This document shows positions 50,144 to 59,027 of a stretch of 64,000 nt of DNA, one piece after another. The stretch is from contig DBGEOK010000049.1 in the NCBI GenBank assembly GCA_048370855.1, positions 1 through 64,000 of the forward strand, written 5' to 3'. The first letter of the stretch is position 1; each line of letters begins with the position of its first letter. Origin of the DNA: Limiplasma sp048370855 (lineage in GTDB: Bacteria; Bacillota; Clostridia; Christensenellales; Aristaeellaceae). A program made the translations under genes and the position numbers. The notes under the pieces were generated by a model that saw only the letters and a list, made by a program, of their open reading frames with translations, was not told the origin of the DNA and ran no database searches.

Positions 50144-51614
50144 GTTCCGCCTCCTGTTTCAGGGCGAGCCTGTCCAGCTTTCCGCTGCCGGTGCGGGGCA
50201 GGCTGTCCCGCTTGAGGAGCGCGTCCGGCAGCATGTACTTGGGCAGGGCGGCTTTCAGGGAAAGCCTCAGCGCTTTTACCTCAACGTTTCCCGTGTACGC
50301 GGCGACGATTCTTTCCCTCCCGGCATCGTAATAGCAGCAAGCCAATTCAACGCCCGCCGCGCTTTGCAGGGCGCATTCAATTTCGCCCAGCTCGATGCGG
50401 TAGCCGCCGCGCTTGATCTGGCTGTCCCGACGGCCCAGGAACAGCAGCTCCCCGCGGTCGTTATACGTCCCCAGGTCTCCCGTTTGATAAATCACCTCCG
50501 GGATTTGAGGCCGCAGGGGATTTTGGACGAAGGCCGCGGCGGTTTTTTCCGGAGCGTTGTAGTATCCGGGAGACAGGCAGGCGCCGCAGACGCAGATTTC
50601 CCCATTGATGAGAAAAATTCGGGTGTTTCCGCAGGGAAACCCGATGGGCAGGCTGTCTGTGTCCTCAAATTCACGATCCACGCGATACCAGGCGCACACA
50701 TCGGTAATTTCGGTCGGGCCGTACATGTTCACATAGTCCGCGCGCGGCAGCGCCCGTTTCCATTGGTTCAGCGTGGCGCAGGGCATCGTTTCACCGCAGA
50801 AAAACACCCGTTTCAGCTCGGGCAGACAGCCCGGCGTCAATACGTCCGCCCGCGCCAAAGCCGTCAGCGCGGAGGGCACCCAGAAAATCGTATCGATCCG
50901 CGCTTCCCGCAAGCGGCTCAGCAGCCGCTTGGGAAACGAAAAATCGCCCCTGGGAATCAGGCAGAGGCTGCCCCGCATCCGCATGGCGCAATAGATATCC
51001 AGCACGGAATTATCAAAGTAAAACGGCGCCTGACTGCCGAACCGGACGCCGACAGGTAGCTGTAAAGCCCCGCAGGCCCATTCCACAAGGTCGATCACGC
51101 CGCGGTGGGTAATGGATACCCCCTTCGGCACGCCGGTGGAGCCGCTGGTAAACAGCACGTACAGCAGGTCGCCGTCAATATGCTCTTCCCGCCTGTTTGT
51201 AAGCAGCCCGGCGTCCGCCTGTTCCGGGATATCCGAAACGCACAGCGTCAGGGCTTCTCCCGCGATGCGCCGCGCTACGCCGCTGAATTTTTCTTCATAC
51301 ACGACCGCGGCCGGACGCAGTGTTTCCGCGATCAACAGCATCCGCGCCTCGGGCATGCTGGAATCCAGCGGCGTATAAAAGCAGCCTGCGTACACGGCCC
51401 CCAGCATGACGCATAGGCAGTCCGCGCTTTTTTCCATCAGGATCAGCACCGGCGCTTGCCGGGGGAGCAGCGCGGCCAGACGGCTGCCGACGCTCCGCGC
51501 CCTGTGACGAGCCTGCCCCCAGGTCATCCGCCCATCTGGCCGGTCAAAGGCCGTCTCGTCCGGCGAGAGACGCGCCGCGTCCTCCAGCCAATCCAAAATA
51601 TTTCTCGTGCTCAT
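50124..51614 (-). CDS. DltA-like D-alanine-type adenylating enzyme
   Basis: The 496-aa AMP-binding enzyme has A3 LFTSGSTGVPKGVSIT (about 151), A5 NMYGPTEITDVCAWY, A7 YQTGDLGTYNDRGE, A8 GRRDSQIKRGGYRIELGEIE and the A10 lysine in TGSGKLDRLAL. It keeps the amino-group-binding aspartate in FYFDNSVLD (about 196) and the cysteine in FFCGETMP (about 267), the residue that favours D-alanine in DltA. So D-alanine (or another small amino acid) is the likely substrate, loaded onto the adjacent carrier protein. It overlaps the carrier gene by 4 bases. Confidence 0.9.
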   Translation of the reverse strand: MSTRNILDWLEDAARLSPDETAFDRPDGRMTWGQARHRARSVGSRLAALLPRQAPVLILMEKSADCLCVMLGAVYAGCFYTPLDSSMPEARMLLIAETLRPAAVVYEEKFSGVARRIAGEALTLCVSDIPEQADAGLLTNRREEHIDGDLLYVLFTSGSTGVPKGVSITHRGVIDLVEWACGALQLPVGVRFGSQAPFYFDNSVLDIYCAMRMRGSLCLIPRGDFSFPKRLLSRLREARIDTIFWVPSALTALARADVLTPGCLPELKRVFFCGETMPCATLNQWKRALPRADYVNMYGPTEITDVCAWYRVDREFEDTDSLPIGFPCGNTRIFLINGEICVCGACLSPGYYNAPEKTAAAFVQNPLRPQIPEVIYQTGDLGTYNDRGELLFLGRRDSQIKRGGYRIELGEIECALQSAAGVELACCYYDAGRERIVAAYTGNVEVKALRLSLKAALPKYMLPDALLKRDSLPRTGSGKLDRLALKQEAERERLIF

Positions 51615-51847
51615 TTTTTCTGAAACCTGCGCACCATCTTCAGCATGGCGTCGGCGCTGTTGAAGTTTTCCGGCTCGATCTCCCCGGAAGGAATGTGGAT
51701 GTCAAAGCCGACGTCCAAAGCGACGATGATTCGGGTCAAATCCAGCGAGTCGATGATCTCCTCGTCCACCAGGCCCTGTTCATTGGCGAAGTCCACGTCG
51801 TCCCGCACTTCGGCCAGCAGGTTCAGCAATTTCTCCATGTCGTTCAT
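51611..51847 (-). CDS. Acyl carrier protein (DltC-like)
   Basis: The 78-aa carrier starts MNDMEKLLNLLAEVRDDVDF at ATG 51847 after GGAGGGGG; a longer frame upstream overlaps a hairpin and is unlikely. The phosphopantetheine serine is S34 in EEIIDSLDLTRIIVAL, followed by GFDIHIPSGEIEPENFNS. DSLDLTR is closer to DltC than to fatty-acid ACP (DSLD/ET-V). It is the only carrier in the operon, so both adenylating enzymes may load it. First gene of the acylation module, 115 bases after the ABC ATPase. Confidence 0.92.
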   Translation of the reverse strand: MNDMEKLLNLLAEVRDDVDFANEQGLVDEEIIDSLDLTRIIVALDVGFDIHIPSGEIEPENFNSADAMLKMVRRFQKK

Positions 51848-51872
51848 CGGATACCCCCTCCTCCCGCTTGCC

Positions 51873-51949
51873 GATGTCCTTTCCGCAAGGACGAAGCGTT
51901 CCCGTTCCTCTGGAAAGGACATCCCGGAGGAGGACATCCCTCCTCCTCC
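51873..51949 (-). promoter_or_regulatory. Structured leader between ABC ATPase and acyl carrier genes
   Basis: Two alternative hairpins are possible. One pairs GATGTCCTTTCC (51873-51884) with GGAAAGGACATC (51912-51923), a perfect 12-bp stem. The other pairs GGAGGAGG with CCTCCTCC within 51926-51949. They sit just before the carrier gene's ribosome binding site and share the GACATCC region, so they could form a switch or an mRNA-processing site. Confidence 0.45.
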
Positions 51950-51962
51950 GGTAGATCCGTAA

Positions 51963-53084
51963 TCAAAGGTTGACGCGCTTTTCCGTTTGGGGATCAAAGA
52001 GGTGCAGCTTGGCCATGTTGGGGGTCAACAGCAGTTCCTTTTCAGCGGGAACCGTTTCTCCGGCGTACTTGAACACAACCACCTTTTCGTTTACCCGCAC
52101 ATAAATCAGATAGGCGTCGCCCAGCGGCTCGATGGAATCCACGTGAGCGGCGATTCCATTCACGCCCTCTTTGGCCAGCTCAAAATCCGAGGGACGAATC
52201 CCCAGATCGACCTTTTTCCCAACATAGGGCGTCAGCGAAGCCTTGACGGACTCAGGCGCGTGAAGGCGGAAGGAGCCGGCGTCCAGGATCAGGCTTCCAT
52301 TTTCCTGCTTGACATCGCAGGGGAAGATGTTGATCTGGGGCGTGCCCAGAAAGCCCGCCACAAACTCATTGGCCGGATGATCGTACAGGTCGTTCGGCGT
52401 GCCCTGCTGCACGATGCGGCCATCCTTCATCAGCACGATATGGTCGGCCATGGTCATGGCCTCGGTCTGGTCATGGGTTACGTAAATGGTGGTGATGCCC
52501 AACTGCTCCTGAATTTTCTTCAGCTCATAGCGCACCTGGTCGCGGAGCTTGGCGTCCAGGTTGCCCAGCGGCTCGTCCAGCAGAAAAACCTGGGGATCGC
52601 GTACCAGAGCCCGGCCAAGCGCCACGCGCTGCCGTTGGCCGCCGGACAATTCCGCCGGGCGGCGATCCAGTAGCTGTTCGATGGAGAGCATCTTTGCCAT
52701 GTAGTTCACGCGCTTTTCGATCTCTTCCTTGGGCGCTTTTTTGGTTTTCAGGGCAAAAGACATGTTATCCCGCACCGTCATGTTGGGATACAGGGCGTAT
52801 TCCTGAAACACCATGGCGATATTGCGTTCCTGAGGGGGAACAAAGGTTTTGTCCTTTCCCTTGCCCGCGGCGGAGGTCATCACTTCGTCTCCGAACCGGA
52901 TCTCGCCGCCAAAGGGATGCAACAGACCCGCGATGCAGTGCATAGCCGTGGACTTTCCGCAGCCGGAGGGCCCCAGGAATACGCAGAACTCGCCGTCCTG
53001 GATTTCCAGGTTCAGCTCATCCAGCACGTAGGATTTGCCTTTGTTGTAGCTTACGCTCATATCCTTAATGGTAATAGAAGCCAT
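51963..53084 (-). CDS. Sugar ABC transporter ATPase (MsmX/UgpC type)
   Basis: The 373-aa protein has Walker A GPSGCGKST (38-46), signature LSGGQRQRVALGRALV (about 143), Walker B VFLLDEPLGNLDAKL, switch ITTIYVTHDQTEAMTM and a C-terminal TOBE/MalK-type domain (VDLGIRPSDFEL). This is the shared energising subunit of CUT1 sugar importers. It follows the GH3 gene by 5 bases and is cotranscribed with the permeases and binding protein, which suggests a dedicated ATPase. Confidence 0.95.
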   Translation of the reverse strand: MASITIKDMSVSYNKGKSYVLDELNLEIQDGEFCVFLGPSGCGKSTAMHCIAGLLHPFGGEIRFGDEVMTSAAGKGKDKTFVPPQERNIAMVFQEYALYPNMTVRDNMSFALKTKKAPKEEIEKRVNYMAKMLSIEQLLDRRPAELSGGQRQRVALGRALVRDPQVFLLDEPLGNLDAKLRDQVRYELKKIQEQLGITTIYVTHDQTEAMTMADHIVLMKDGRIVQQGTPNDLYDHPANEFVAGFLGTPQINIFPCDVKQENGSLILDAGSFRLHAPESVKASLTPYVGKKVDLGIRPSDFELAKEGVNGIAAHVDSIEPLGDAYLIYVRVNEKVVVFKYAGETVPAEKELLLTPNMAKLHLFDPQTEKRVNL

Positions 53085-53089
53085 GTTAC

Positions 53090-55027
53090 TTACCTCCCGA
53101 AGCTTTCCACTTTGATGCCGAAGCCGTATTCATACAGCGGATTTTCAATATCCTTGGGCATATCCTCGCGCTGATTCAGGACCTGGTCCATGGAAGCGGG
53201 GATCTGGAAGGGCAATTTCCCGGTGACGGCATTTTCGCCAAAGAGCGTATCGGCCACCGCCTCCGCGCCGCTGGTAACGCCGGGACGGTAGACCAGCAGC
53301 ACGCTGTCCGCGGCGTTAACGATGGGCGTAAGCACATAGGCGCGGTTCATGACCACCACGGCTTCCACGTTTGCCCCGGCCTCGTTTAGCGCCTTGACGA
53401 GCGCTACCTGCTCCTCCGGAAATTCCAGCGTGGCCGCGCCCCAGGCGGGGTCATGGGTGCCGCTCTTTTCGCCCACTACCACCACGGCGGTAACGCCGGA
53501 AAGGTCGGCGGGCACATCCGAGGCGGTTTCGATATAGGTCACATTCTCCGCGCCCGCCTTCCCGCGCAGCGCCTCCAGAATCGTCACGCCCTTGATTTCC
53601 GTGGGTTCCTTCGCCGTCCAGCCGCTGTTCAGGCAGCGCGCGTCGTCGGCCAGGGCGCCGGCCACAATAAACGGCTGTCCCGCCAGAGAAACGGCGTTTT
53701 CATACTTCACCAAAGTAAAGGACCTGGCGGCGACCTCCCTGGCGACTTCCTTGTGCGCGTCGCTTCCGATGATCTCTTCCGCCTTGTTTTCATCCACATA
53801 GGGATTCTCAAAAAGGCCCATCTGGAACTTGGCGATCAGGATGCGGCGGCAGGCGTCGGTCAGCCGTTCCTCATCCACCTCGTCCACTAGCTGGCGGGTG
53901 GAACGCACGCCCGCGCCGCCCAGGATATCCGCGCCCGCGTTGGTGGCCCCCACGAAGTTAAGGCCCCAGTCGGTTTGGATGAGGCCGGTATAGCCCAGCT
54001 CTTCCCGGAGCAGATCCGTCATCACGGCCGCGCTTTGATCGGCGGAATTTTCAACGGCATCGCCGCCCAGATAGGGCACGGTGGAGTATCCGTAAGGCAT
54101 GACCGCGGCGACGCCCGCTTCGATGGCGGCCTTGAAACCGGCCAGATGCAGCGCGATGGAATCCTCGGAAATCGTAAGGGGCGTTCCATCGACGCCGCCC
54201 GTCTGGGCGCCGGCGCCGGGAAAATGCTTGACGGTAGCCAGCACGGAATCCTCCGTCAGCCCGCTTCCGTTCTGCAGGGTTTTCACCGCCACGGCGATCA
54301 ACCTCTGCACCACGTCCGTATCCTCGCTGTAGCATTCCTGATTGCGGCCCCAGCGGGGATCGGTAATCAGATCGGCGTCGGGGGAAAGCGCCATGCGCAC
54401 GCCCATCGCCATCAGCTCTTCTTTCAGCGCCTCGTAGTATCGAGCCGTCAGGGCCTCGTCGTTGGCGGCGCCCAGGTTGATTTCATCCGGCAGGTAAGTG
54501 GCGTCTTTCACGAACGCGGCGCCCGCTTCCGTATCCATGGAGAAGATCACGGGGATGCCGAGGTCGGAGCTTTCGGACAATTCCTGAATTTCATTGGTCA
54601 GCACGGCGGCGTTCATGGCGCTGCCGGTGACCGCCGCGGCTTCCGCCTCCTCATCCTCCCCGTCGGCCTCCGGGACGTCGAAGAGGTATTCATACACCAG
54701 CGCAAAGCCCACGTTATCCTTGCTGAACCAGCTATCTTTCTTGGTAACCAGCGTCAGATGCACCATCTGGGCGGCCTTTTGGCCGGCGTCCATCAGGGAC
54801 AGCAGGTTATCCGCCCTTTCCTCGGCGCTGAGCCGCCAATCCTCGTAGGGGTCCAATTCGCCGTTATCGTTCAGGTCCTTGAATTGATAGCCGTCCACCT
54901 CGACGAGCTGCTTTACGCGGGCGGACAGGCCGGGCTGCACGGGCGCGTTCTCCGCCGTGGCGAACCCCGCGCTCAAGCCCAGCAGGGCCGCCAGAGCCAG
55001 GGAAGCGATCCGTTTGATTGCTTTCAT
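53090..55027 (-). CDS. Secreted glycoside hydrolase family 3 protein (short type)
   Basis: The 645-aa protein has a signal peptide (MKAIKRIASLALAALLGLSA, cleavage after ATA) and EF-hand-like DLNDNGELDPYEDWR. Barrel motifs are FSMDTEAGAAFVKDA, LATVKHFPGAGAQTGG and the nucleophile aspartate in GLIQTDWGLNF (about 352). The GH3_C domain has RSFTLVKYENAVSLA and ends with GFGIKVESFGR, so the C-terminal beta-sandwich of the large types is missing. The KHFPGAG loop matches exo-glucosidase-type GH3 rather than the KHF..RGGDS type. It lies between permease and ATPase genes, so its product or substrate is tied to the importer. Confidence 0.93.
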   Translation of the reverse strand: MKAIKRIASLALAALLGLSAGFATAENAPVQPGLSARVKQLVEVDGYQFKDLNDNGELDPYEDWRLSAEERADNLLSLMDAGQKAAQMVHLTLVTKKDSWFSKDNVGFALVYEYLFDVPEADGEDEEAEAAAVTGSAMNAAVLTNEIQELSESSDLGIPVIFSMDTEAGAAFVKDATYLPDEINLGAANDEALTARYYEALKEELMAMGVRMALSPDADLITDPRWGRNQECYSEDTDVVQRLIAVAVKTLQNGSGLTEDSVLATVKHFPGAGAQTGGVDGTPLTISEDSIALHLAGFKAAIEAGVAAVMPYGYSTVPYLGGDAVENSADQSAAVMTDLLREELGYTGLIQTDWGLNFVGATNAGADILGGAGVRSTRQLVDEVDEERLTDACRRILIAKFQMGLFENPYVDENKAEEIIGSDAHKEVAREVAARSFTLVKYENAVSLAGQPFIVAGALADDARCLNSGWTAKEPTEIKGVTILEALRGKAGAENVTYIETASDVPADLSGVTAVVVVGEKSGTHDPAWGAATLEFPEEQVALVKALNEAGANVEAVVVMNRAYVLTPIVNAADSVLLVYRPGVTSGAEAVADTLFGENAVTGKLPFQIPASMDQVLNQREDMPKDIENPLYEYGFGIKVESFGR

Positions 55028-55047
55028 TGCGTTTTCTCCTTTCAGCT

Positions 55048-55941
55048 TTAAGAGGCGGTCACAGCGCCGCTCATTTGGCCGCTGATTAAGTACTTGCCCA
55101 TGAAGATGTAGAGCACCAAAACCGGCAGGGCCAAAATCAGGGAGCCGGCCATTTGCACGTTAAATTCCGCGGCCATGGTGCCGGCCAGCTCGTTTAAGGC
55201 GATGGTAGCGGGCTTGGAATCATACCCGCCCAGCACCAGCGCAAAAAGCATCTCGTTCCAGATGGAGGTGCACTGGAAAACGAAGGTGGTGATGGTGGCG
55301 ATCATGGTGTTGGGCAGCACAATCTTGCGGTAGATCTGCCACATGCCGTTGCCGTCGATCATGGCCTGGCGAATCAGCGCGTCCGGCACGTCGGCGTAAT
55401 AGCCCCGCATCATCACCGTGCACATGGGCATGCCAAATACGGAATGCACCAGCACCAACCCCCAGACGTTATCGTACAGGTTCAGCCTGTTGATGGTCTG
55501 CAAAAGGGGGATCAGGATCGCCTGGAAAGGCAGATAGGTAGCCGCCACCAGCGCGATGAAAAACGCGTTGTTCAGCTTGAACTTCCACTTGCTAAGGGCA
55601 TACGCGCAAATGGAGCCCAGGAATACCGAACCCGCCGCGCCGAAGAGGGTCACGACCAGGGAGGTCATCAGCGGCATTCCCAGCTCCTCCATGGCGCTGG
55701 CATACCCCTCCAGCGTCCATTGCGTGGGCGGGGTGATCGGCGTGGAGGTCATCACCTCGCTGTTGGTCTTGAAGCTGGTCATGACCGTCCCCCAGAAAGG
55801 CAGCATATAGAATACCAGGAAGGCCGCCATGATGAGGTAGTACACGATATGCAGCACCGTCATGTGCCAGCGGGGCTTCACCCTCATTGTCTGCGCCTGT
55901 TGCCCCGCCTTGCTGCGTTCCATGCTCATATTGCTCTGCAT
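55048..55941 (-). CDS. Carbohydrate ABC transporter permease (MalG-type)
   Basis: The 297-aa permease has six transmembrane segments and the EAA loop IRQAMIDGNGMWQIYRKIVL, then PNTMIATITTFVFQCTSIWN. The ATG at 55941 overlaps the upstream permease stop (TGATG) and is spaced from AGGAGG; the start eight codons earlier is not. It pairs with the gene at 55941-56987 to form the importer channel. Confidence 0.94.
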   Translation of the reverse strand: MQSNMSMERSKAGQQAQTMRVKPRWHMTVLHIVYYLIMAAFLVFYMLPFWGTVMTSFKTNSEVMTSTPITPPTQWTLEGYASAMEELGMPLMTSLVVTLFGAAGSVFLGSICAYALSKWKFKLNNAFFIALVAATYLPFQAILIPLLQTINRLNLYDNVWGLVLVHSVFGMPMCTVMMRGYYADVPDALIRQAMIDGNGMWQIYRKIVLPNTMIATITTFVFQCTSIWNEMLFALVLGGYDSKPATIALNELAGTMAAEFNVQMAGSLILALPVLVLYIFMGKYLISGQMSGAVTAS

Positions 55942-56987
55942 CACGCTTTCCTCCTGTTCGTCCAATAGGTCAGCGGCAGGATTAGCACCAGTACCAGCGC
56001 CAGCAGGAAGCAGCTAATCGCGGCCGAATAAGCGAAGTTGTTGCTCTGGAAGGCCTCGTTGTACATCCAGATGGGCAGCGTCCAGGCGGAGGACGTGGTG
56101 TAGCCAACCAGAGACACGATAAAGTCGAAGGAGCGCAGGGCGTACATGGCCAGAATGGTAATGCAACTGCCCATCGCACCCTTTAGCTGGGGGATAATCA
56201 GCCTCCAATAAATACGGGGCATATAGGCGCCGTCCAGCTTGGCGGCGTTGATGACATTCACCGGCACATTCTTGATGGCGGCCAGGAAGATGACGGCCAC
56301 ATAGCCGGAGAACTGCCACACCATGGCGATGATGATGGAAAGCATAATGGTTCGGTTGCTGGACGCCCACATGAGGCCGCCGTTTTTCATGGCGGCGGAA
56401 ACGTCCACCCCCAGAAGCCCCAGAAAGCTGTTCAGCACCCCGCCGGTGGGCCTGAACATGTAGGCCCATACGGTGCCCGTTACCACAAAGGACAAAGCGA
56501 AGGGAAGCAGGATCAGCGTGCGGAAGACCGCCGTACCCCGGAGCCCCTGATCCATAATCAGCGCCAGCCCCACGCCCAGCAGCAGGCACAGGGGAATCAG
56601 GCAGAACAAAATCAGCGTATTTTTAAGCGCGGGCCAGAAGCTGGAGCTGCTGAACATCCTGGCGTAATTGCCAAACCCGCCAAAGCCGTAGCTGGCTTCC
56701 AGCTCGCCCGCTTCCCAGTCGGACACGGAAACCCACAGGTTCCAGCCCAGGGAAACATACACAAAGTATATCAGCAGCGCCGCCGGGATACAGATCCAGA
56801 TCAGCGGGTGCTTCACGAGAAAGCGGTGCGCCGGGGCCACGGCCTTGGGCGCGAACCGGAGCAGCAACTGGTAAACCACGATGACGGCCAGAATGATCCC
56901 GCAGATCGCCCAAAACCCGCCGTGATCTTCAAAGGTCATATAGGAAAGGTTCTCTAAAAAATCCTGAAACATAGGCAGTACCCTCAT
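55941..56987 (-). CDS. Carbohydrate ABC transporter permease (MalF-type)
   Basis: The 348-aa permease has seven to eight transmembrane segments, including an N-terminal one (AICGIILAVIVVYQLLLRF) typical of MalF-like subunits, and the EAA loop VINAAKLDGAYMPRIYWRLI, then IPQLKGAMGSCIT. It begins about 58 bases after the short GH3 gene. Substrate cannot be read; the CUT1 type imports di- or oligosaccharides. Confidence 0.94.
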   Translation of the reverse strand: MRVLPMFQDFLENLSYMTFEDHGGFWAICGIILAVIVVYQLLLRFAPKAVAPAHRFLVKHPLIWICIPAALLIYFVYVSLGWNLWVSVSDWEAGELEASYGFGGFGNYARMFSSSSFWPALKNTLILFCLIPLCLLLGVGLALIMDQGLRGTAVFRTLILLPFALSFVVTGTVWAYMFRPTGGVLNSFLGLLGVDVSAAMKNGGLMWASSNRTIMLSIIIAMVWQFSGYVAVIFLAAIKNVPVNVINAAKLDGAYMPRIYWRLIIPQLKGAMGSCITILAMYALRSFDFIVSLVGYTTSSAWTLPIWMYNEAFQSNNFAYSAAISCFLLALVLVLILPLTYWTNRRKA

Positions 56988-57044
56988 TCTGTTTCTTGGA
57001 GAAAACGGGACGGGCAGGATTTTGCCCGTCCCGTCTCCTGCCTG

Positions 57045-59027
57045 TTATTGATCGTAGCTCAGGCCCCAGCCGTAATCGTACAGGGGGTTCTCCAGATCAA
57101 AGGATACGTCGCCGGACTGGTCGTTGACGGATTCCATGTCCCTGGGGAATTGTATGGGGGTCTTGCCGGTGGGGTTGTTCAGGCCGAACAGGGTTTCCGC
57201 GATGGCAATCCCGCCCTGCTGGCCGGGATAATAGGCTTCCAGAATGGCGTTGGTGTTTTCATCGCACCAGGTCAGGATATAGGGACGGCCGCCGGTTACC
57301 ACGGTGATGATCTGACCGTTGGTATTGGCCTTGACAGCCTCCAGAATTTCCTGCTGGGAAGCGGTGATTTCCAGCGTGTCATAGCCCCACGGCGGATCGT
57401 GCTGATAGCTGGGCTCGCCGACGGACACGACGACCACGTCGGCGCTCTTTGCGGCCTCGGCTATCGCCGCCACATCATCCGCGAGGTAAGTGACCGTATC
57501 CTGAGCCCCGGCGTATTCGGCGATCGCCGCGGCGATGGTCAGCCCCTCCTGCTCGGAGGACCAGCCGCCCACCAGGCTCATCATGTCGCCCGCGCGGGGG
57601 CCGCAAACCAGGATGTTCTGGCCCGCGTTGGCCTTCAGCGGCAGGACGCCGTCGTTCTTGAGCAGCGTCATGGCCTTTTCAGCCGCTTCCAGATTGACCT
57701 TCGTATGTTCTTCGTTGCCCACGAAGGCCACGGCCTCATCCACGTCGCAGTAGGGGTTTTCAAACACGCCCAGTTGGAACTTGGCCTTCACGATACGGGT
57801 GGCGGCGGCGGTGAGAATTTCTTCATCGATCTTGCCATCCGCGGTCATCTCCTCCATCTGGTCGATCAGACGGATGGATTCGCCGCCGATGCCATCCACG
57901 CGGCTCTTTGTAACGCCGATGATGATTGCTTCCTCATCGGAAACCTCTTCGCCGGTCATGGTGCCCAGGCCCTCCTGAATGGCCCAGATCATGCCCCAGT
58001 CTGTCTGAATGATGCCCTCAAAGCCCATCTGCTCGCGGAGCAGATCCTGCAGCGCGGCCTTGGAGCCGATGGCGCTGTTTTCCATATCCAGCGCCAGGGG
58101 CACGGAATAGTAGGGCATCACGCTGCCCACGTTCACGTCAATGGCCGCGTAGTAGGGCTTCAGGTGAATTTGCAGCGTTTCTTCATCGGATACGATAGGA
58201 GAGGTATCCTTCCCATCCATTTGAGGTCCCGCGCCGGGGAAGTGCTTGATGCAGGCCACAATACCGTCGGGATTCAGCCCGTCTTGACCGTTCTGGAAAG
58301 CTACGATCTGCGCCCGCACCATCTGGGTAACCAGATCGGGGTCCTCGCCGAAGGTTTCCATCACGCGGCCCCAGCGGGGCTCGGAGGCAATGTCGGACTC
58401 GGGGGAGAGCGTCATGCGCACGCCGATGGCGATATGTTCGTCCCGGGCGATTTCCGCCAGTCTGGCGACCAGCTCTTCATCCCGTGTGGCGGCCAGCGCC
58501 AGGTTATGGCCGGTGACAGTCGCGCCGGAAACGTAGGAGAGCCCATGCACGGAGTCCATGGAAACCAGCACGGGCACGCCCAGACGGCTGGCCTCGGCGT
58601 ATTCCTGCACGGCGTTCATGGTCTCGGCGGCTGTTTGAACGCTGTTAAGCTCGCGGATCAGCAGCATTCCGATGCCGTAATCGGTACAGTATTTTTCCAG
58701 ATAAGGGGCAATCTTCCCGTCCGAGCGGGGCAAATAGGTCGGGTGCTGCATCTGGGCAATCTTTTCGCGCACGGTCATCTGGGATACAAGGTCGGCGGCG
58801 CGGGTATCGGCGTCCAGCCGCCAGTCCTCGTAGGCGTCCAGAGAGCCGTTGCCGTTCAGGTCGATAAACTGGCAGCCGTCGGCCTCGATAACGGTTTTCA
58901 CACGGGGGTTCAGGACCGGCTGTTCCAGCTTCGCGTCCTCGGCCGTCGCGCCCGAAGCCAGGCCGCCCGCCAGCGTCAGCGCCCCAAGCAGGGAGACGCC
59001 CCGTTTAAGCAGGTTCTTAGTCAACAA
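57045..59027 (-). CDS. Secreted glycoside hydrolase family 3 protein (short type)
   Basis: The 660-aa protein has a signal peptide (LLKRGVSLLGALTLAGGLA, cleavage after ATA) and DLNGNGSLDAYEDWRLD. Barrel motifs are VSMDSVHGLSYVSGAT, SPESDIASEPRWGRVMET, VACIKHFPGAGPQMDG and the nucleophile aspartate in GIIQTDWGMIW (about 342). The GH3_C domain has KAMTLLKNDGVLPL and the usual GFGLSYDQ-like end (GWGLSYDQ). It starts at a TTG (59027), 6 bases after an AAGGAG-type site, overlapping the end of the binding-protein gene by 11 bases, which implies translational coupling. Closest in build to the GH3 at 53090-55027. Confidence 0.93.
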   Translation of the reverse strand: MLTKNLLKRGVSLLGALTLAGGLASGATAEDAKLEQPVLNPRVKTVIEADGCQFIDLNGNGSLDAYEDWRLDADTRAADLVSQMTVREKIAQMQHPTYLPRSDGKIAPYLEKYCTDYGIGMLLIRELNSVQTAAETMNAVQEYAEASRLGVPVLVSMDSVHGLSYVSGATVTGHNLALAATRDEELVARLAEIARDEHIAIGVRMTLSPESDIASEPRWGRVMETFGEDPDLVTQMVRAQIVAFQNGQDGLNPDGIVACIKHFPGAGPQMDGKDTSPIVSDEETLQIHLKPYYAAIDVNVGSVMPYYSVPLALDMENSAIGSKAALQDLLREQMGFEGIIQTDWGMIWAIQEGLGTMTGEEVSDEEAIIIGVTKSRVDGIGGESIRLIDQMEEMTADGKIDEEILTAAATRIVKAKFQLGVFENPYCDVDEAVAFVGNEEHTKVNLEAAEKAMTLLKNDGVLPLKANAGQNILVCGPRAGDMMSLVGGWSSEQEGLTIAAAIAEYAGAQDTVTYLADDVAAIAEAAKSADVVVVSVGEPSYQHDPPWGYDTLEITASQQEILEAVKANTNGQIITVVTGGRPYILTWCDENTNAILEAYYPGQQGGIAIAETLFGLNNPTGKTPIQFPRDMESVNDQSGDVSFDLENPLYDYGWGLSYDQ

